Below, piece by piece: positions 1-6,041 of a stretch of DNA of 6,041 nt. This DNA is from Dehalococcoidia bacterium (GTDB taxonomy: Bacteria > Chloroflexota > Dehalococcoidia > GIF9 > AB-539-J10): positions 1 to 6,041 of the forward strand of contig JAUWGN010000072.1 in NCBI GenBank assembly GCA_030606385.1, in the 5' to 3' direction. A program made the translations under genes and the position numbers. Position 1 is the first letter of the stretch, and each line of letters opens with the position of its first letter. Under the pieces are notes generated by a model. It had not been told where the DNA came from and did no database searches. It saw only the letters and a list, made by a program, of their open reading frames with translations.

Positions 1-1
1 G

Positions 2-505
2 CTTGATGAACCAATTCGAGTATCAAAACTCGATCCAAATTTTAAGCTCGAGGTAATAGCCCATGAGGCTGCTCGTGATATAACTGCCTGTTTTTTATGC
101 GGAACTTGCACAGCGGGATGCCCCATCCACGAGATATTCCCTGAGTATGATCCGAGAAAGATGGCCAGAATGGTAAATCTTGGGATGAGGGAAAGGATTT
201 TGAGTAGCCCTTATATCTGGTATTGCGCTACCTGCCATACCTGTGAGGAACATTGTCCACAAAATGTAAAGTTTTTCAACGTGTTAAATGTGCTAAAGAA
301 TATGGCAGCAAAAGAGGGATATGCTCCTCCTTCCTGGGTTAACCAGACAAAGCAGGTTATGCAAACAGGGATAGTCTTTGCCACGGAGGAAGCATGGGTT
401 AAAAAACGGGAAGACCTTTCTCTCTGCCCTCTAAAGGGTGATGGAAAAGAAGCGGCAAAGTTAATCCAGTCAACCGGTGTTGATAAAATCCAACCGAGGG
501 CCTAG
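2..505 (+). CDS. hdrC: Heterodisulfide reductase-like subunit C (HdrC), 5' partial
   Basis: Iron-sulfur subunit that carries electrons from HdrA to the catalytic HdrB in cytoplasmic heterodisulfide reductase-like complexes. The frame is open from base 2 to the TAG at 503-505, giving 167 residues. Two four-cysteine [4Fe-4S] motifs are visible: CFLCGTCTAGCP near residues 30-41 and CATCHTCEEHCP near residues 76-87. The first residues (IRVSKLDPNF) resemble the usual HdrC N-terminus, so probably only a handful of codons lie upstream of the window. The ATG at 161 cannot be the true start because it would remove the first cluster. The stop is two bases before hdrB, indicating translational coupling. 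No frameshift or missing ligand is seen. Family assignment is firm; the physiological disulfide substrate cannot be read from the sequence. Confidence 0.93.
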   Translation, partial: LDEPIRVSKLDPNFKLEVIAHEAARDITACFLCGTCTAGCPIHEIFPEYDPRKMARMVNLGMRERILSSPYIWYCATCHTCEEHCPQNVKFFNVLNVLKNMAAKEGYAPPSWVNQTKQVMQTGIVFATEEAWVKKREDLSLCPLKGDGKEAAKLIQSTGVDKIQPRA

Positions 506-507
506 TT

Positions 508-1404
508 ATGAACAGGTATGCTATATTTTTGGGTTGCACTACTCCTACGAGGGTTCCTCAGTATGAACTTTCGGTGAGATGGATTTCTAAGCGTTTGGGG
601 ATTGAACTGGTTGACATTGAAGATTTCGTCTGTTGTGGTTCCAATCAGATAAACATAAGTATAGAAGCCGGCCTTTTATTAGCAGCAATGAATTTGGCTC
701 TTGCTGAAGCCCGGGATTTAGACATTGTTGCCCTCTGTGCTGCCTGTGCTGGTGTCCTGACAGAAGCAGCGGAAGAACTAAAAACGCAAGCGGTAAGAGA
801 CAGGATAAATAAACAATTATCAACTATAGGTCTAGAATACAATGGGAAAACCCAGGTGAAGCACATCTCAAGAGTTATCTATGAAGATATGGGTTTGGAT
901 AAAATAAGGAAAGAGGCAAAAAGAGATTTATCAAGACTTCAAGTAGCGCCTCATTATGGTTGTCATTATCTGAAACCAAGATGCATGTCTGAAGGATTCG
1001 ATGAACCAGATAACCCGAAGACTCTCCACGAACTAATCTCGGCAACCGGGGCCTCTTCTATTGAATATGAGACTCTTGATTTGTGCTGTGGAGGGAAAAC
1101 CTTCCCCAATTCTCAGGATTTGACTCATTCCTTGATAGCAAAAAAGCTTGACAACTTAGAAGGCAAAGAGGTGGACTGCATGGTTCTTCAATGTCAGACC
1201 TGTTACCTTATGTATGCAACTCAGCAGAAAAAAGTATCGGAAAAGTTTGGCAAGCAATATAACATCCCCGTTCTTCTTTATCCTCAGCTCCTTGGTCTTG
1301 CCATGGGCGCAGACCCAGTGGCTGACCTTGGCCTTAACTTGAACGCGCCTCCTGTGGATAAACTGCTGGCTAAGGTTGAAAATGGATACCGAATCGGAAA
1401 CTAA
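508..1404 (+). CDS. hdrB: Heterodisulfide reductase-like subunit B (HdrB)
   Basis: Catalytic subunit of HdrABC-type complexes, in which two CCG domains bind noncubane [4Fe-4S] clusters that reduce a disulfide. The 298-residue length is normal for the family. Both CCG motifs are complete: C10, C42-C43-G and C77-x2-C80 in the first; C152, C193-C194-G and C229-x2-C232 in the second. The ATG at 508 follows a GAGGG site at 496-500 with a 7-base spacer, and hdrC ends two bases upstream. The last 23 bases overlap the start of the broken hdrA, a normal arrangement for this operon. With all cluster ligands present, HdrB looks functional, although its usual partner HdrA is destroyed here. In a bacterium without coenzyme M and coenzyme B the substrate may be another disulfide or an electron acceptor protein; that is inference. 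Confidence 0.94.
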   Translation: MNRYAIFLGCTTPTRVPQYELSVRWISKRLGIELVDIEDFVCCGSNQINISIEAGLLLAAMNLALAEARDLDIVALCAACAGVLTEAAEELKTQAVRDRINKQLSTIGLEYNGKTQVKHISRVIYEDMGLDKIRKEAKRDLSRLQVAPHYGCHYLKPRCMSEGFDEPDNPKTLHELISATGASSIEYETLDLCCGGKTFPNSQDLTHSLIAKKLDNLEGKEVDCMVLQCQTCYLMYATQQKKVSEKFGKQYNIPVLLYPQLLGLAMGADPVADLGLNLNAPPVDKLLAKVENGYRIGN

Positions 1405-1757
1405 CAAAGTAGGAGCTGTCCTGGTTCTAGGGGGAGGAATAGGTGGGATACAGGCATCACTTGATTTAGCTGAGTCGGGATTTCTTGTCTACTTAGTAGA
1501 ATCATCTCCTGCCATTGGAGGTGTAATGGCTCAATTAGACAAGACCTTCCCCACCAACGACTGTTCGATGTGCATTCTGTCCCCCAAGCTCGTTGAGGCT
1601 GGTAGGCATCGAAATATCGGGATTATCACACAGGCAACCGTGGAAGGGGTTAGGGGAGAAGCCGGGGAATTTCAAGGTCGCTGTCAAAAAGACTCCGCGT
1701 TACATTATTGAGGATAAATGCACTGGTTGCGCTGAATGCGCTGAGGTATGCCCTGTG
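1382..1757 (+). pseudogene. hdrA: hdrA remnant: N-terminal fragment, frameshifted and truncated
   Basis: This is the beginning of the FAD-containing electron-bifurcating subunit HdrA. The ATG at 1382 follows AAGG (1372-1375) with a 6-base spacer and overlaps the end of hdrB; a TTG at 1376 is a less likely start. The first part shows the dinucleotide-binding loop GGGIGG (residues 18-23) and the HdrA motif CSMCILSPKLVE (from residue 61). The frame then shifts: after GCC at 1661-1663 one G of the GGGG at 1664-1667 is extra, and the family sequence resumes as NFKVAVKKTPRY and a ferredoxin motif CTGCAECAEVCP. Left in the original frame, translation ends soon after, before 1712. Homology to HdrA stops at about 1757. 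A full HdrA is usually 650 residues or more, so only about the first fifth survives, without the rest of the FAD domain or the later clusters. It cannot work as HdrA. Confidence 0.88.
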
Positions 1758-1823
1758 CAGATGTCCTTGGAAGTCAACATATACGATCCCAATGGCAATA
1801 GCTGCTCTCAATTGAGAAGATAA
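1758..1823 (+). pseudogene. Probable C-terminal tail of a [NiFe]-hydrogenase large subunit, fused in frame to the hdrA remnant
   Basis: After the cysteine motif of the hdrA remnant the reading frame continues as QMSLEVNIYDPNGNSCSQLRR and then a stop. This is not the HdrA continuation. It resembles the extension after the DPCxxCxxH motif of HoxH/MvhA-type large subunits, whose pattern is roughly GQMPLEV followed by a hydrophobic strand, D-x-x-G-N and a basic end. That extension is the peptide removed by the maturation protease. The next gene, one base further on, is a remnant of exactly such a protease, which is the usual order after a large-subunit gene. The catalytic DPCxxC motif itself is absent. 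The match is short and made from memory of the family, so the assignment is good but not certain. The alternative is random read-through after the break. Confidence 0.62.
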
Positions 1824-1824
1824 T

Positions 1825-2061
1825 TTGAAAAGTCCGGCCTTGGGTATAGGGAATCCAATATTAGGAGATGACGGTAGAGGTTTTTATGTTGCTCAAGAGC
1901 TAGCTGGTAAAGTTAAAGATGAAAGCATAATAATAAATGTAAAAGATGCCAGCGTGAACGGCTTAAATTTATTAAAACTTATTGCTGGATATGATAAAGT
2001 AGTTAAGGAAACTATTCCAAAGGTTGTAAATCTTGTATTGCAGGAGATTGGTTCAACGTAA
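1825..2061 (+). pseudogene. Hydrogenase maturation protease (HycI/HyaD family) with internal deletion
   Basis: Enzymes of this family cut the C-terminal peptide from the [NiFe]-hydrogenase large subunit after nickel insertion. The frame begins with TTG at 1825, after GAGAAG (1814-1819) with a 5-base spacer. It encodes 78 residues, about half the usual 150-160. The N-terminal signature GIGNPILGDDGRG (residues 7-19), with the first acidic nickel ligand, is clear. The second family block follows (ASVNGLNLLKLIAGYDKV, residues 42-59). The sequence then jumps directly to what looks like the last helix (ETIPKVVNLVLQEI, residues 62-75). The strand with the second acidic ligand and the histidine ligand should lie between these and are missing. 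The joint, near 1999-2006, keeps the frame. The product could fold only in part and should be inactive. Confidence 0.8.
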
Positions 2062-2211
2062 CCCAATGTGGCCTTGGGATAAATGTAAACGTTCTTCCTC
2101 CTCTCAGATTGGTTACAGACCTGGAATTAACCATGGACGGAGTTGAAGTCGCTTTCTAGCTCGCTAAAGACTGTAGAGCAATGTTTACCAGAAATTAAGG
2201 GGGAGTTTAGG
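2062..2211 (+). other. Gene-poor stretch between the protease remnant and nuoE, with an orphan open frame
   Basis: No intact gene is visible. One frame is open from 2007 to the TAG at 2157-2159, overlapping the end of the protease remnant. From about 2040 it reads GDWFNVTQCGLGINVNV, and it ends LELTMDGVEVAF. It has no start with a ribosome binding site, and I do not recognise a family. It may be the tail of another gene left by the deletion, or chance. I see no convincing -35/-10 promoter and no terminator hairpin with a U run, so transcription may pass through from hdrCB into nuoE. Confidence 0.4.
2197..2205 (+). promoter_or_regulatory. Strong ribosome binding site that decides the nuoE start
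   Basis: AAGGGGGAG lies 6 bases before the ATG at 2212. The same frame can be extended upstream to a TTG at 2143, but that start has no comparable site and the added 23 residues do not look like NuoE. The ATG at 2212 is therefore preferred. Confidence 0.75.
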
Positions 2212-2715
2212 ATGGAAAGTACATCAAATGTGCAAGTGGATGAAGAGGCTAGGGAAGCAGGAAAATGGTCTCAGCAAATCCAGAGGATAATTGATGAGAA
2301 CCGAGGGAAAGCGGGCGCCCTGATCCGTGTCTTAGAGCAGGTACAGGGGCTGGTTGGTTATCTGCCCTCATCTGTGCTGAAGATCATTTCTCGAGGGCTA
2401 AAGGTTCAGTTAAGCGAAATATACGGGATAGTTAGCTTTTATCACTTTTTTACCATGGTTCCCAGAGGGGAATATACTATTCAAGTTTGTATGGGAACTG
2501 CTTGCTATGTACGAGGAGGGGAAGCGGTTTTGGATGCTCTGTGTAAAGGACTCGGAATTGGGGCTGGGGAAACCACTCCCGACCTTAAATTCTCTCTGGA
2601 AACGGTGCGCTGTCTCGGTTGCTGTGGTTTATCCCCTGTAGTAGCTATTGATGGCAAAGTTTATCGTTGGATGACTCCCACTAAGATAGTGAATGTGCTG
2701 AGTTTGTATGAATAA
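2212..2715 (+). CDS. NuoE-like [2Fe-2S] subunit of an NAD-linked formate dehydrogenase
   Basis: Thioredoxin-fold [2Fe-2S] protein (complex I 24-kDa / HoxE / HndA / HydC family) that partners the flavin subunit. It has 167 residues, the usual length. The N-terminal helical part (residues 20-80) includes GYLP and the family segment IYGIVSFYHFF (70-80). The cluster ligands C93, C98, C134 and C138 follow the expected C-x4-C and C-x3-C pattern (CMGTAC and CLGCC). The start at 2212 is supported by a strong ribosome binding site. The stop is nine bases before nuoF, so the two are co-translated. Placement with nuoF and fdhA indicates a diaphorase arm of a soluble formate dehydrogenase rather than respiratory complex I, since no membrane subunits are present. 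A role in a [FeFe] hydrogenase complex is less likely because the next catalytic gene is formate dehydrogenase. Confidence 0.92.
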   Translation: MESTSNVQVDEEAREAGKWSQQIQRIIDENRGKAGALIRVLEQVQGLVGYLPSSVLKIISRGLKVQLSEIYGIVSFYHFFTMVPRGEYTIQVCMGTACYVRGGEAVLDALCKGLGIGAGETTPDLKFSLETVRCLGCCGLSPVVAIDGKVYRWMTPTKIVNVLSLYE

Positions 2716-2724
2716 GAGGTTGGA

Positions 2725-4623
2725 GTGAAGCAAATTAATTCTATAGAGGATTTAATAAGAGCTAAGGAAGAGGCTCAAAGAAAAACCGCAGAGCGTGATA
2801 GAAAAATTCAAGTCAAGGTTCACATGGGGACGTGTGGTGTTGCTTCAGGTGCAAATGAGATTTGGGATGTTTTCTCCCGTGAGATAAAAGCACGAAGACT
2901 GCACGGTATTATCCTATCAAGGGTTGGCTGTATTGGACTATGCGGCCATGAACCTACAGTTACTGTCATTCACCCCGAGAAAGGAAAGACAATCTATGTA
3001 GATGTAACGGTGGATAAAGTCCCCAAGATAATGGAGCAACATATAATTGGGGGGAATGTAATTAAGGAGTGGGTTATGGAAGAGGATGAACCCTTCTTTA
3101 AGCTTCAGGAAAAAAGGGTTCTAGCGAATCAAGATGTAGATGCCAGAGATATCGAAGAGTACATCGCTTGTGATGGTTATCAGGCTCTCGCCAAGGCCTT
3201 AACCCAAATGAAGCCGAGAGAAGTTCTTGAGGAGGTGGGGAAATCTGGGTTGCGGGGTCGAGGGGGGGCTGGCTTCCCCACCGGAACGAAGTGGGGTTTT
3301 GTTCGCTCAGCTCCAGGGGATGAAAAATTTGTGGTTTGCAATGGCGACGAGGGTGACCCTGGAGCCTATATGGATCGCACCGTTCTGGAGGGTAATCCTT
3401 ATGCTGTAATAGAGGGTATGGCAATTGGGGCCTATGCCATTGAAAATGTCCGCCAGGGTTATGCTTATGTACGTGCTGAGTACCCTCTAGCTATTGAGAC
3501 TCTAGGCCATGCCATTGACCAGGCTCGAGAATATGGTCTTCTAGGGAAAGGCATCTTGGGCACAGAATTTGAGTTTGACCTTGATATTTTCCCCGGTGCT
3601 GGTGCCTTTGTTTGCGGAGAGGAAACCGCACTTTTATTTTCACTTCAGGGAATGCGTGGCAACCCACGGCAGCGGCCTCCTTTTCCAGCGAATAAAGGGC
3701 TTTTCGAAAAGCCAACAACGCTTAATAATGTCGAAACTTGGGCTAATATCCCCGGGATCCTCCTTAAGGGTGCTGATTGGTTCAGTAGCGTTGGAACGGA
3801 AACGGCCAAAGGGGCAAAAACCTTCTGCCTTGTGGGCAAGGTAAATAATACCGGCCTCATTGAAGTCCCTATGGGAATCAGCGTCGGCGAAGTAATTTTC
3901 GATATCGGTGGTGGAATACCCAATGGGAAGAAATTCAAATCATTACAAATTGGAGGTCCCTCCGGTGGTTGCCTTTCTGTAGAACATTTGAATGTTCCCA
4001 TCGATTATGAACATATGACTGGCCTGGGGGCAATCATGGGTTCCGGCGGGCTCATCGTGCTAGATGAGGATAATTGCATGGTGGATATGGCGAGGTTTTT
4101 TCTCCAATTTACCAAAGATGAGTCCTGTGGCAAGTGCACTCCCTGTCGGGTAGGGGTTCCCAAAATGCTAGAGATCCTTGAAAAGATTTCTCGAGGTGAA
4201 GGAAAAATGGAAGACCTCGATACCTTGGAGGAATTAGCCTCAATGGTCGCTGAAGTCTCCCTATGTGGCTTAGGACAAACTGCCCCCAATCCCATCTTAA
4301 CCACTCTGCGCTATTTTAGGGATGAATATAAAGCACATATTGAGCAAAAGAAGTGTTCTGCTTTCATCTGTAAGGAATTAGTCTCGTATTATATAGACCC
4401 AGCCAAATGCCAGGCTTGCATGATCTGCCTGAGAAACTGCCCGGTAGACGCTATCAGTGGTGGTAAGAACCTTATCCATGCTATAGACCAAGGCAAATGT
4501 ACTAAGTGTGGTATCTGTTTGGAGATGTGTCCTTCTCGCTTCAACGCTGTTACTAGGATTTCTGGTGAACCTGTACCTCCCCCACTTTCAGAAGACAAAA
4601 GAGTTATCGTTAGGACTAAGTAG
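2725..4623 (+). CDS. NuoF-like flavin subunit (FMN, NAD(P) and Fe-S) with C-terminal 2[4Fe-4S] ferredoxin domain
   Basis: Diaphorase subunit that exchanges electrons between NAD(P)H, FMN and iron-sulfur clusters, of the HydB/HndC/HylB type. It has 632 residues. Residues ~28-115 form an HndB-like thioredoxin-fold domain with C37, C69 and C73. The NADH/FMN core follows, with GRGGAGFPTGTKW (178-190) and NGDEGDPGAYMDR (206-218), then the SLBB-like region. The N3-type cluster has CGKCTPC (C469, C471... C474 region) and a fourth cysteine at about 514. A CSAFIC segment (544-549) leads into two ferredoxin motifs, CQACMICLRNCP (from 562) and CTKCGICLEMCP (from 592). The extra ferredoxin domain is typical of the soluble, multimeric and often bifurcating enzymes, not of complex I. 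The start is GTG at 2725, after GAGG (2716-2719). No lesions are seen. Whether NAD or NADP is used cannot be told. Confidence 0.94.
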   Translation: MKQINSIEDLIRAKEEAQRKTAERDRKIQVKVHMGTCGVASGANEIWDVFSREIKARRLHGIILSRVGCIGLCGHEPTVTVIHPEKGKTIYVDVTVDKVPKIMEQHIIGGNVIKEWVMEEDEPFFKLQEKRVLANQDVDARDIEEYIACDGYQALAKALTQMKPREVLEEVGKSGLRGRGGAGFPTGTKWGFVRSAPGDEKFVVCNGDEGDPGAYMDRTVLEGNPYAVIEGMAIGAYAIENVRQGYAYVRAEYPLAIETLGHAIDQAREYGLLGKGILGTEFEFDLDIFPGAGAFVCGEETALLFSLQGMRGNPRQRPPFPANKGLFEKPTTLNNVETWANIPGILLKGADWFSSVGTETAKGAKTFCLVGKVNNTGLIEVPMGISVGEVIFDIGGGIPNGKKFKSLQIGGPSGGCLSVEHLNVPIDYEHMTGLGAIMGSGGLIVLDEDNCMVDMARFFLQFTKDESCGKCTPCRVGVPKMLEILEKISRGEGKMEDLDTLEELASMVAEVSLCGLGQTAPNPILTTLRYFRDEYKAHIEQKKCSAFICKELVSYYIDPAKCQACMICLRNCPVDAISGGKNLIHAIDQGKCTKCGICLEMCPSRFNAVTRISGEPVPPPLSEDKRVIVRTK

Positions 4624-4686
4624 GAGAAGACTAGGACAGAAGGCCAGAAGATGCTTGAGATGCGACCTTGGGGTTTAAGAAGAAGA

Positions 4687-6041
4687 ATGAACGAAATAAG
4701 CTTAACTATCGACGGTAGGCAGGTTAAAGGGGGGGAAGGAGACACTGTCTTAGATGTTTGTAAAGCTAATGGCATTTATGTGCCCACCCTCTGTCACAAA
4801 GACGGTTTATCGGATGTAGGTGCCTGCAGAATGTGTGTAGTGGAAATTGAGCGGGAAAGAAGGGTGATGCCAGCTTGCACCTACCCAGCAAGAGATGGAT
4901 TGGTAGTTAAGACACACACTGAAAGATTGGAGAGGTATCGCCGATTAATTCTAGAGCTGATCTTATCCGAGCACGAGCATAATTGCTTGGTTTGTGAGCA
5001 GAATGGCAATTGTGAGTTGCAAAATCTGGTTTACCAATACGGCATTGATAAAATTAGTCTTCCAATTAATAAGCTGGTTGAGCCAATTGATGATTCCAGC
5101 GAGGTAATATTGAGGGATCCAAATAAATGTATTCTTTGCGGACGATGTGTCCGTGCCTGCGCTGAGATTGCTGGTCAGGGAATATTAAGTTTCGCCGATC
5201 GGGGCAGTAAAACAATTATCGTCGCTGATTTGAACTGGCCATTGGCCCAGAGCGGCTGTGTCTCTTGTGGAGCTTGCATTCAAGCCTGTCCCACAGGCGC
5301 GTTAACTGAAAAACTAGCTCGTTTTCAAGGGAGAAGCTGGGAATTCAGAAAAGTGCAAACTACCTGCCCTTATTGCGGGGTTGGTTGTCAGATTGAATTG
5401 AATATCAAGAATAACCGGATTGTAAAGATTTACGGGGTTGAAGATGGGTCGGATAACAAGGGGAATCTCTGTGTTAAAGGACGCTTCGGATTCGACTATG
5501 TTCATCACCCGGATCGCCTCACTACCCCCTTAATAAAACGTAATGGAAAATTTGAAGAAGCAAGCTGGGATGAAGCTCTAGATTTGATTGCCACAAGATT
5601 TAAGGAATTAAAGGACAAGTATGGAAGTGACGCTTTGGCCGGATTGTCTTCGGCTAAATGCACTAATGAGGAAAACTACCTGTTTCAGAAGTTCGTTCGA
5701 ACCTGTTTCGGCACCAATAATGTAGACCACTGCGCCCGACTTTGTCATGCGCCCACTGTCACTGGCCTTGTCCAGACTTTTGGTAGTGGAGCTATGACTA
5801 ACTCCATCAACGAAATTGGCGACGCCGCTTGCATTTTAGCTATTGGCACTAACACTACGGAAAACCACCCTGTGATTGGGTGCGAGGTAAAAATGGCAGT
5901 AGATAACGGGGCAAAGCTCATCGTAGCTAACCCCCGCGAGATTGATCTCTGCCGCTTTGCTAGCCTCTGGTTAAGGCATAACCCTGGTACGGATGTTGCC
6001 TTGCTTATGGGTATGATGCGGCTTATAGTGGAAGAGGGACT
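4687..6041 (+). CDS. fdhA: Formate dehydrogenase catalytic subunit with NuoG-like N-terminal Fe-S domains, 3' partial
   Basis: Mo/W-bis-pterin enzyme interconverting formate and CO2; 451 codons are present and the frame runs off the window, leaving about half the usual ~900 residues. The N-terminal [2Fe-2S] domain has C36, C47, C50 and C64. A His-Cys cluster follows (H96, C100, C103, C109), then two ferredoxin motifs (C148-C151-C154-C158 and C191-C194-C197-C201). The molybdopterin domain begins with CPYCGVGC (227-234) and C262-VKG. The active-site segment CARLCHAP (349-356) has cysteine C353 followed by H354 where many homologues have selenocysteine and histidine. The ATG at 4687 is chosen because the family usually starts just before ISLTIDG. 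In-frame ATGs at 4651 and 4660 would add 9-12 residues, and AGAAGG before 4651 makes that start possible. It lies 63 bases after nuoF and completes an NAD-linked formate dehydrogenase operon. No Tat signal is seen, so it is cytoplasmic. Confidence 0.93.
   Translation, partial: MNEISLTIDGRQVKGGEGDTVLDVCKANGIYVPTLCHKDGLSDVGACRMCVVEIERERRVMPACTYPARDGLVVKTHTERLERYRRLILELILSEHEHNCLVCEQNGNCELQNLVYQYGIDKISLPINKLVEPIDDSSEVILRDPNKCILCGRCVRACAEIAGQGILSFADRGSKTIIVADLNWPLAQSGCVSCGACIQACPTGALTEKLARFQGRSWEFRKVQTTCPYCGVGCQIELNIKNNRIVKIYGVEDGSDNKGNLCVKGRFGFDYVHHPDRLTTPLIKRNGKFEEASWDEALDLIATRFKELKDKYGSDALAGLSSAKCTNEENYLFQKFVRTCFGTNNVDHCARLCHAPTVTGLVQTFGSGAMTNSINEIGDAACILAIGTNTTENHPVIGCEVKMAVDNGAKLIVANPREIDLCRFASLWLRHNPGTDVALLMGMMRLIVEEG

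Noticed and set aside
161..505. Short hdrC starting at the ATG at 161
   Set aside because: The same frame is open to base 2 and includes a complete upstream [4Fe-4S] motif, so the gene starts before the window.
2147..2172. Imperfect hairpin (AGT-CTT-TAG / CTA-AAG-ACT, loop CTCG) upstream of nuoE
   Set aside because: It needs two 2-base bulges, is weak and lacks a U run, so it is not a convincing terminator or attenuator.
2143..2211. TTG-initiated N-terminal extension of the NuoE-like protein
   Set aside because: The added residues do not resemble the family, and a much better ribosome binding site precedes the ATG at 2212.
3645..4001. 118-codon open frame on the minus strand
   Set aside because: It lies opposite the conserved core of nuoF and its translation is proline-rich without recognisable motifs.
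4389..4775. 128-codon open frame on the minus strand
   Set aside because: It lies opposite the ferredoxin-rich end of nuoF and the start of fdhA, has no family features, and is a shadow of the real genes.

Overview
The window carries one continuous plus-strand operon segment of redox genes from an anaerobic bacterium. Shine-Dalgarno sites, GTG and TTG starts, and NuoE/NuoF-type subunits point to Bacteria. The gene content (HdrB, HdrC, NAD-linked formate dehydrogenase, traces of a [NiFe] hydrogenase) fits a strict anaerobe such as an acetogen, a sulfate reducer, or an uncultivated relative. The phylum cannot be fixed from this sequence.

Layout: bases 2-505 hold hdrC, missing only its first few codons, and 508-1404 hold an intact hdrB. 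From 1382 to about 2160 the DNA is broken. It starts with the first ~125 codons of hdrA, interrupted by a one-base frameshift at a GGGG run. At 1758 this joins in frame to what looks like the last ~21 codons of a [NiFe]-hydrogenase large subunit. One base later comes a hydrogenase maturation protease gene that has lost its middle half. Then follows about 150 bp with no convincing intact gene. From 2212 the operon is intact again: nuoE-like (2212-2715), nuoF-like (2725-4623) and a formate dehydrogenase catalytic subunit with a NuoG-like N-terminus (4687 to the window end, C-terminal half outside).

How the genes work together: NuoE, NuoF and FdhA should form a soluble NAD(P)-linked, ferredoxin-type formate dehydrogenase. 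Formate/CO2 is handled at a Mo/W-pterin site with a cysteine ligand, and electrons pass through an Fe-S chain to FMN and NAD(P). HdrB and HdrC are the disulfide-reductase arm of a heterodisulfide-reductase-like complex that normally needs the FAD subunit HdrA.

The main observation is a deletion scar. The locus seems once to have encoded an HdrABC-[NiFe] hydrogenase module (hdrA, probably mvhD/mvhG, and a large subunit with its protease) upstream of the formate dehydrogenase. The hydrogenase and most of hdrA are gone, while HdrBC and the formate dehydrogenase stay open. An assembly artefact is an alternative explanation for the junctions.
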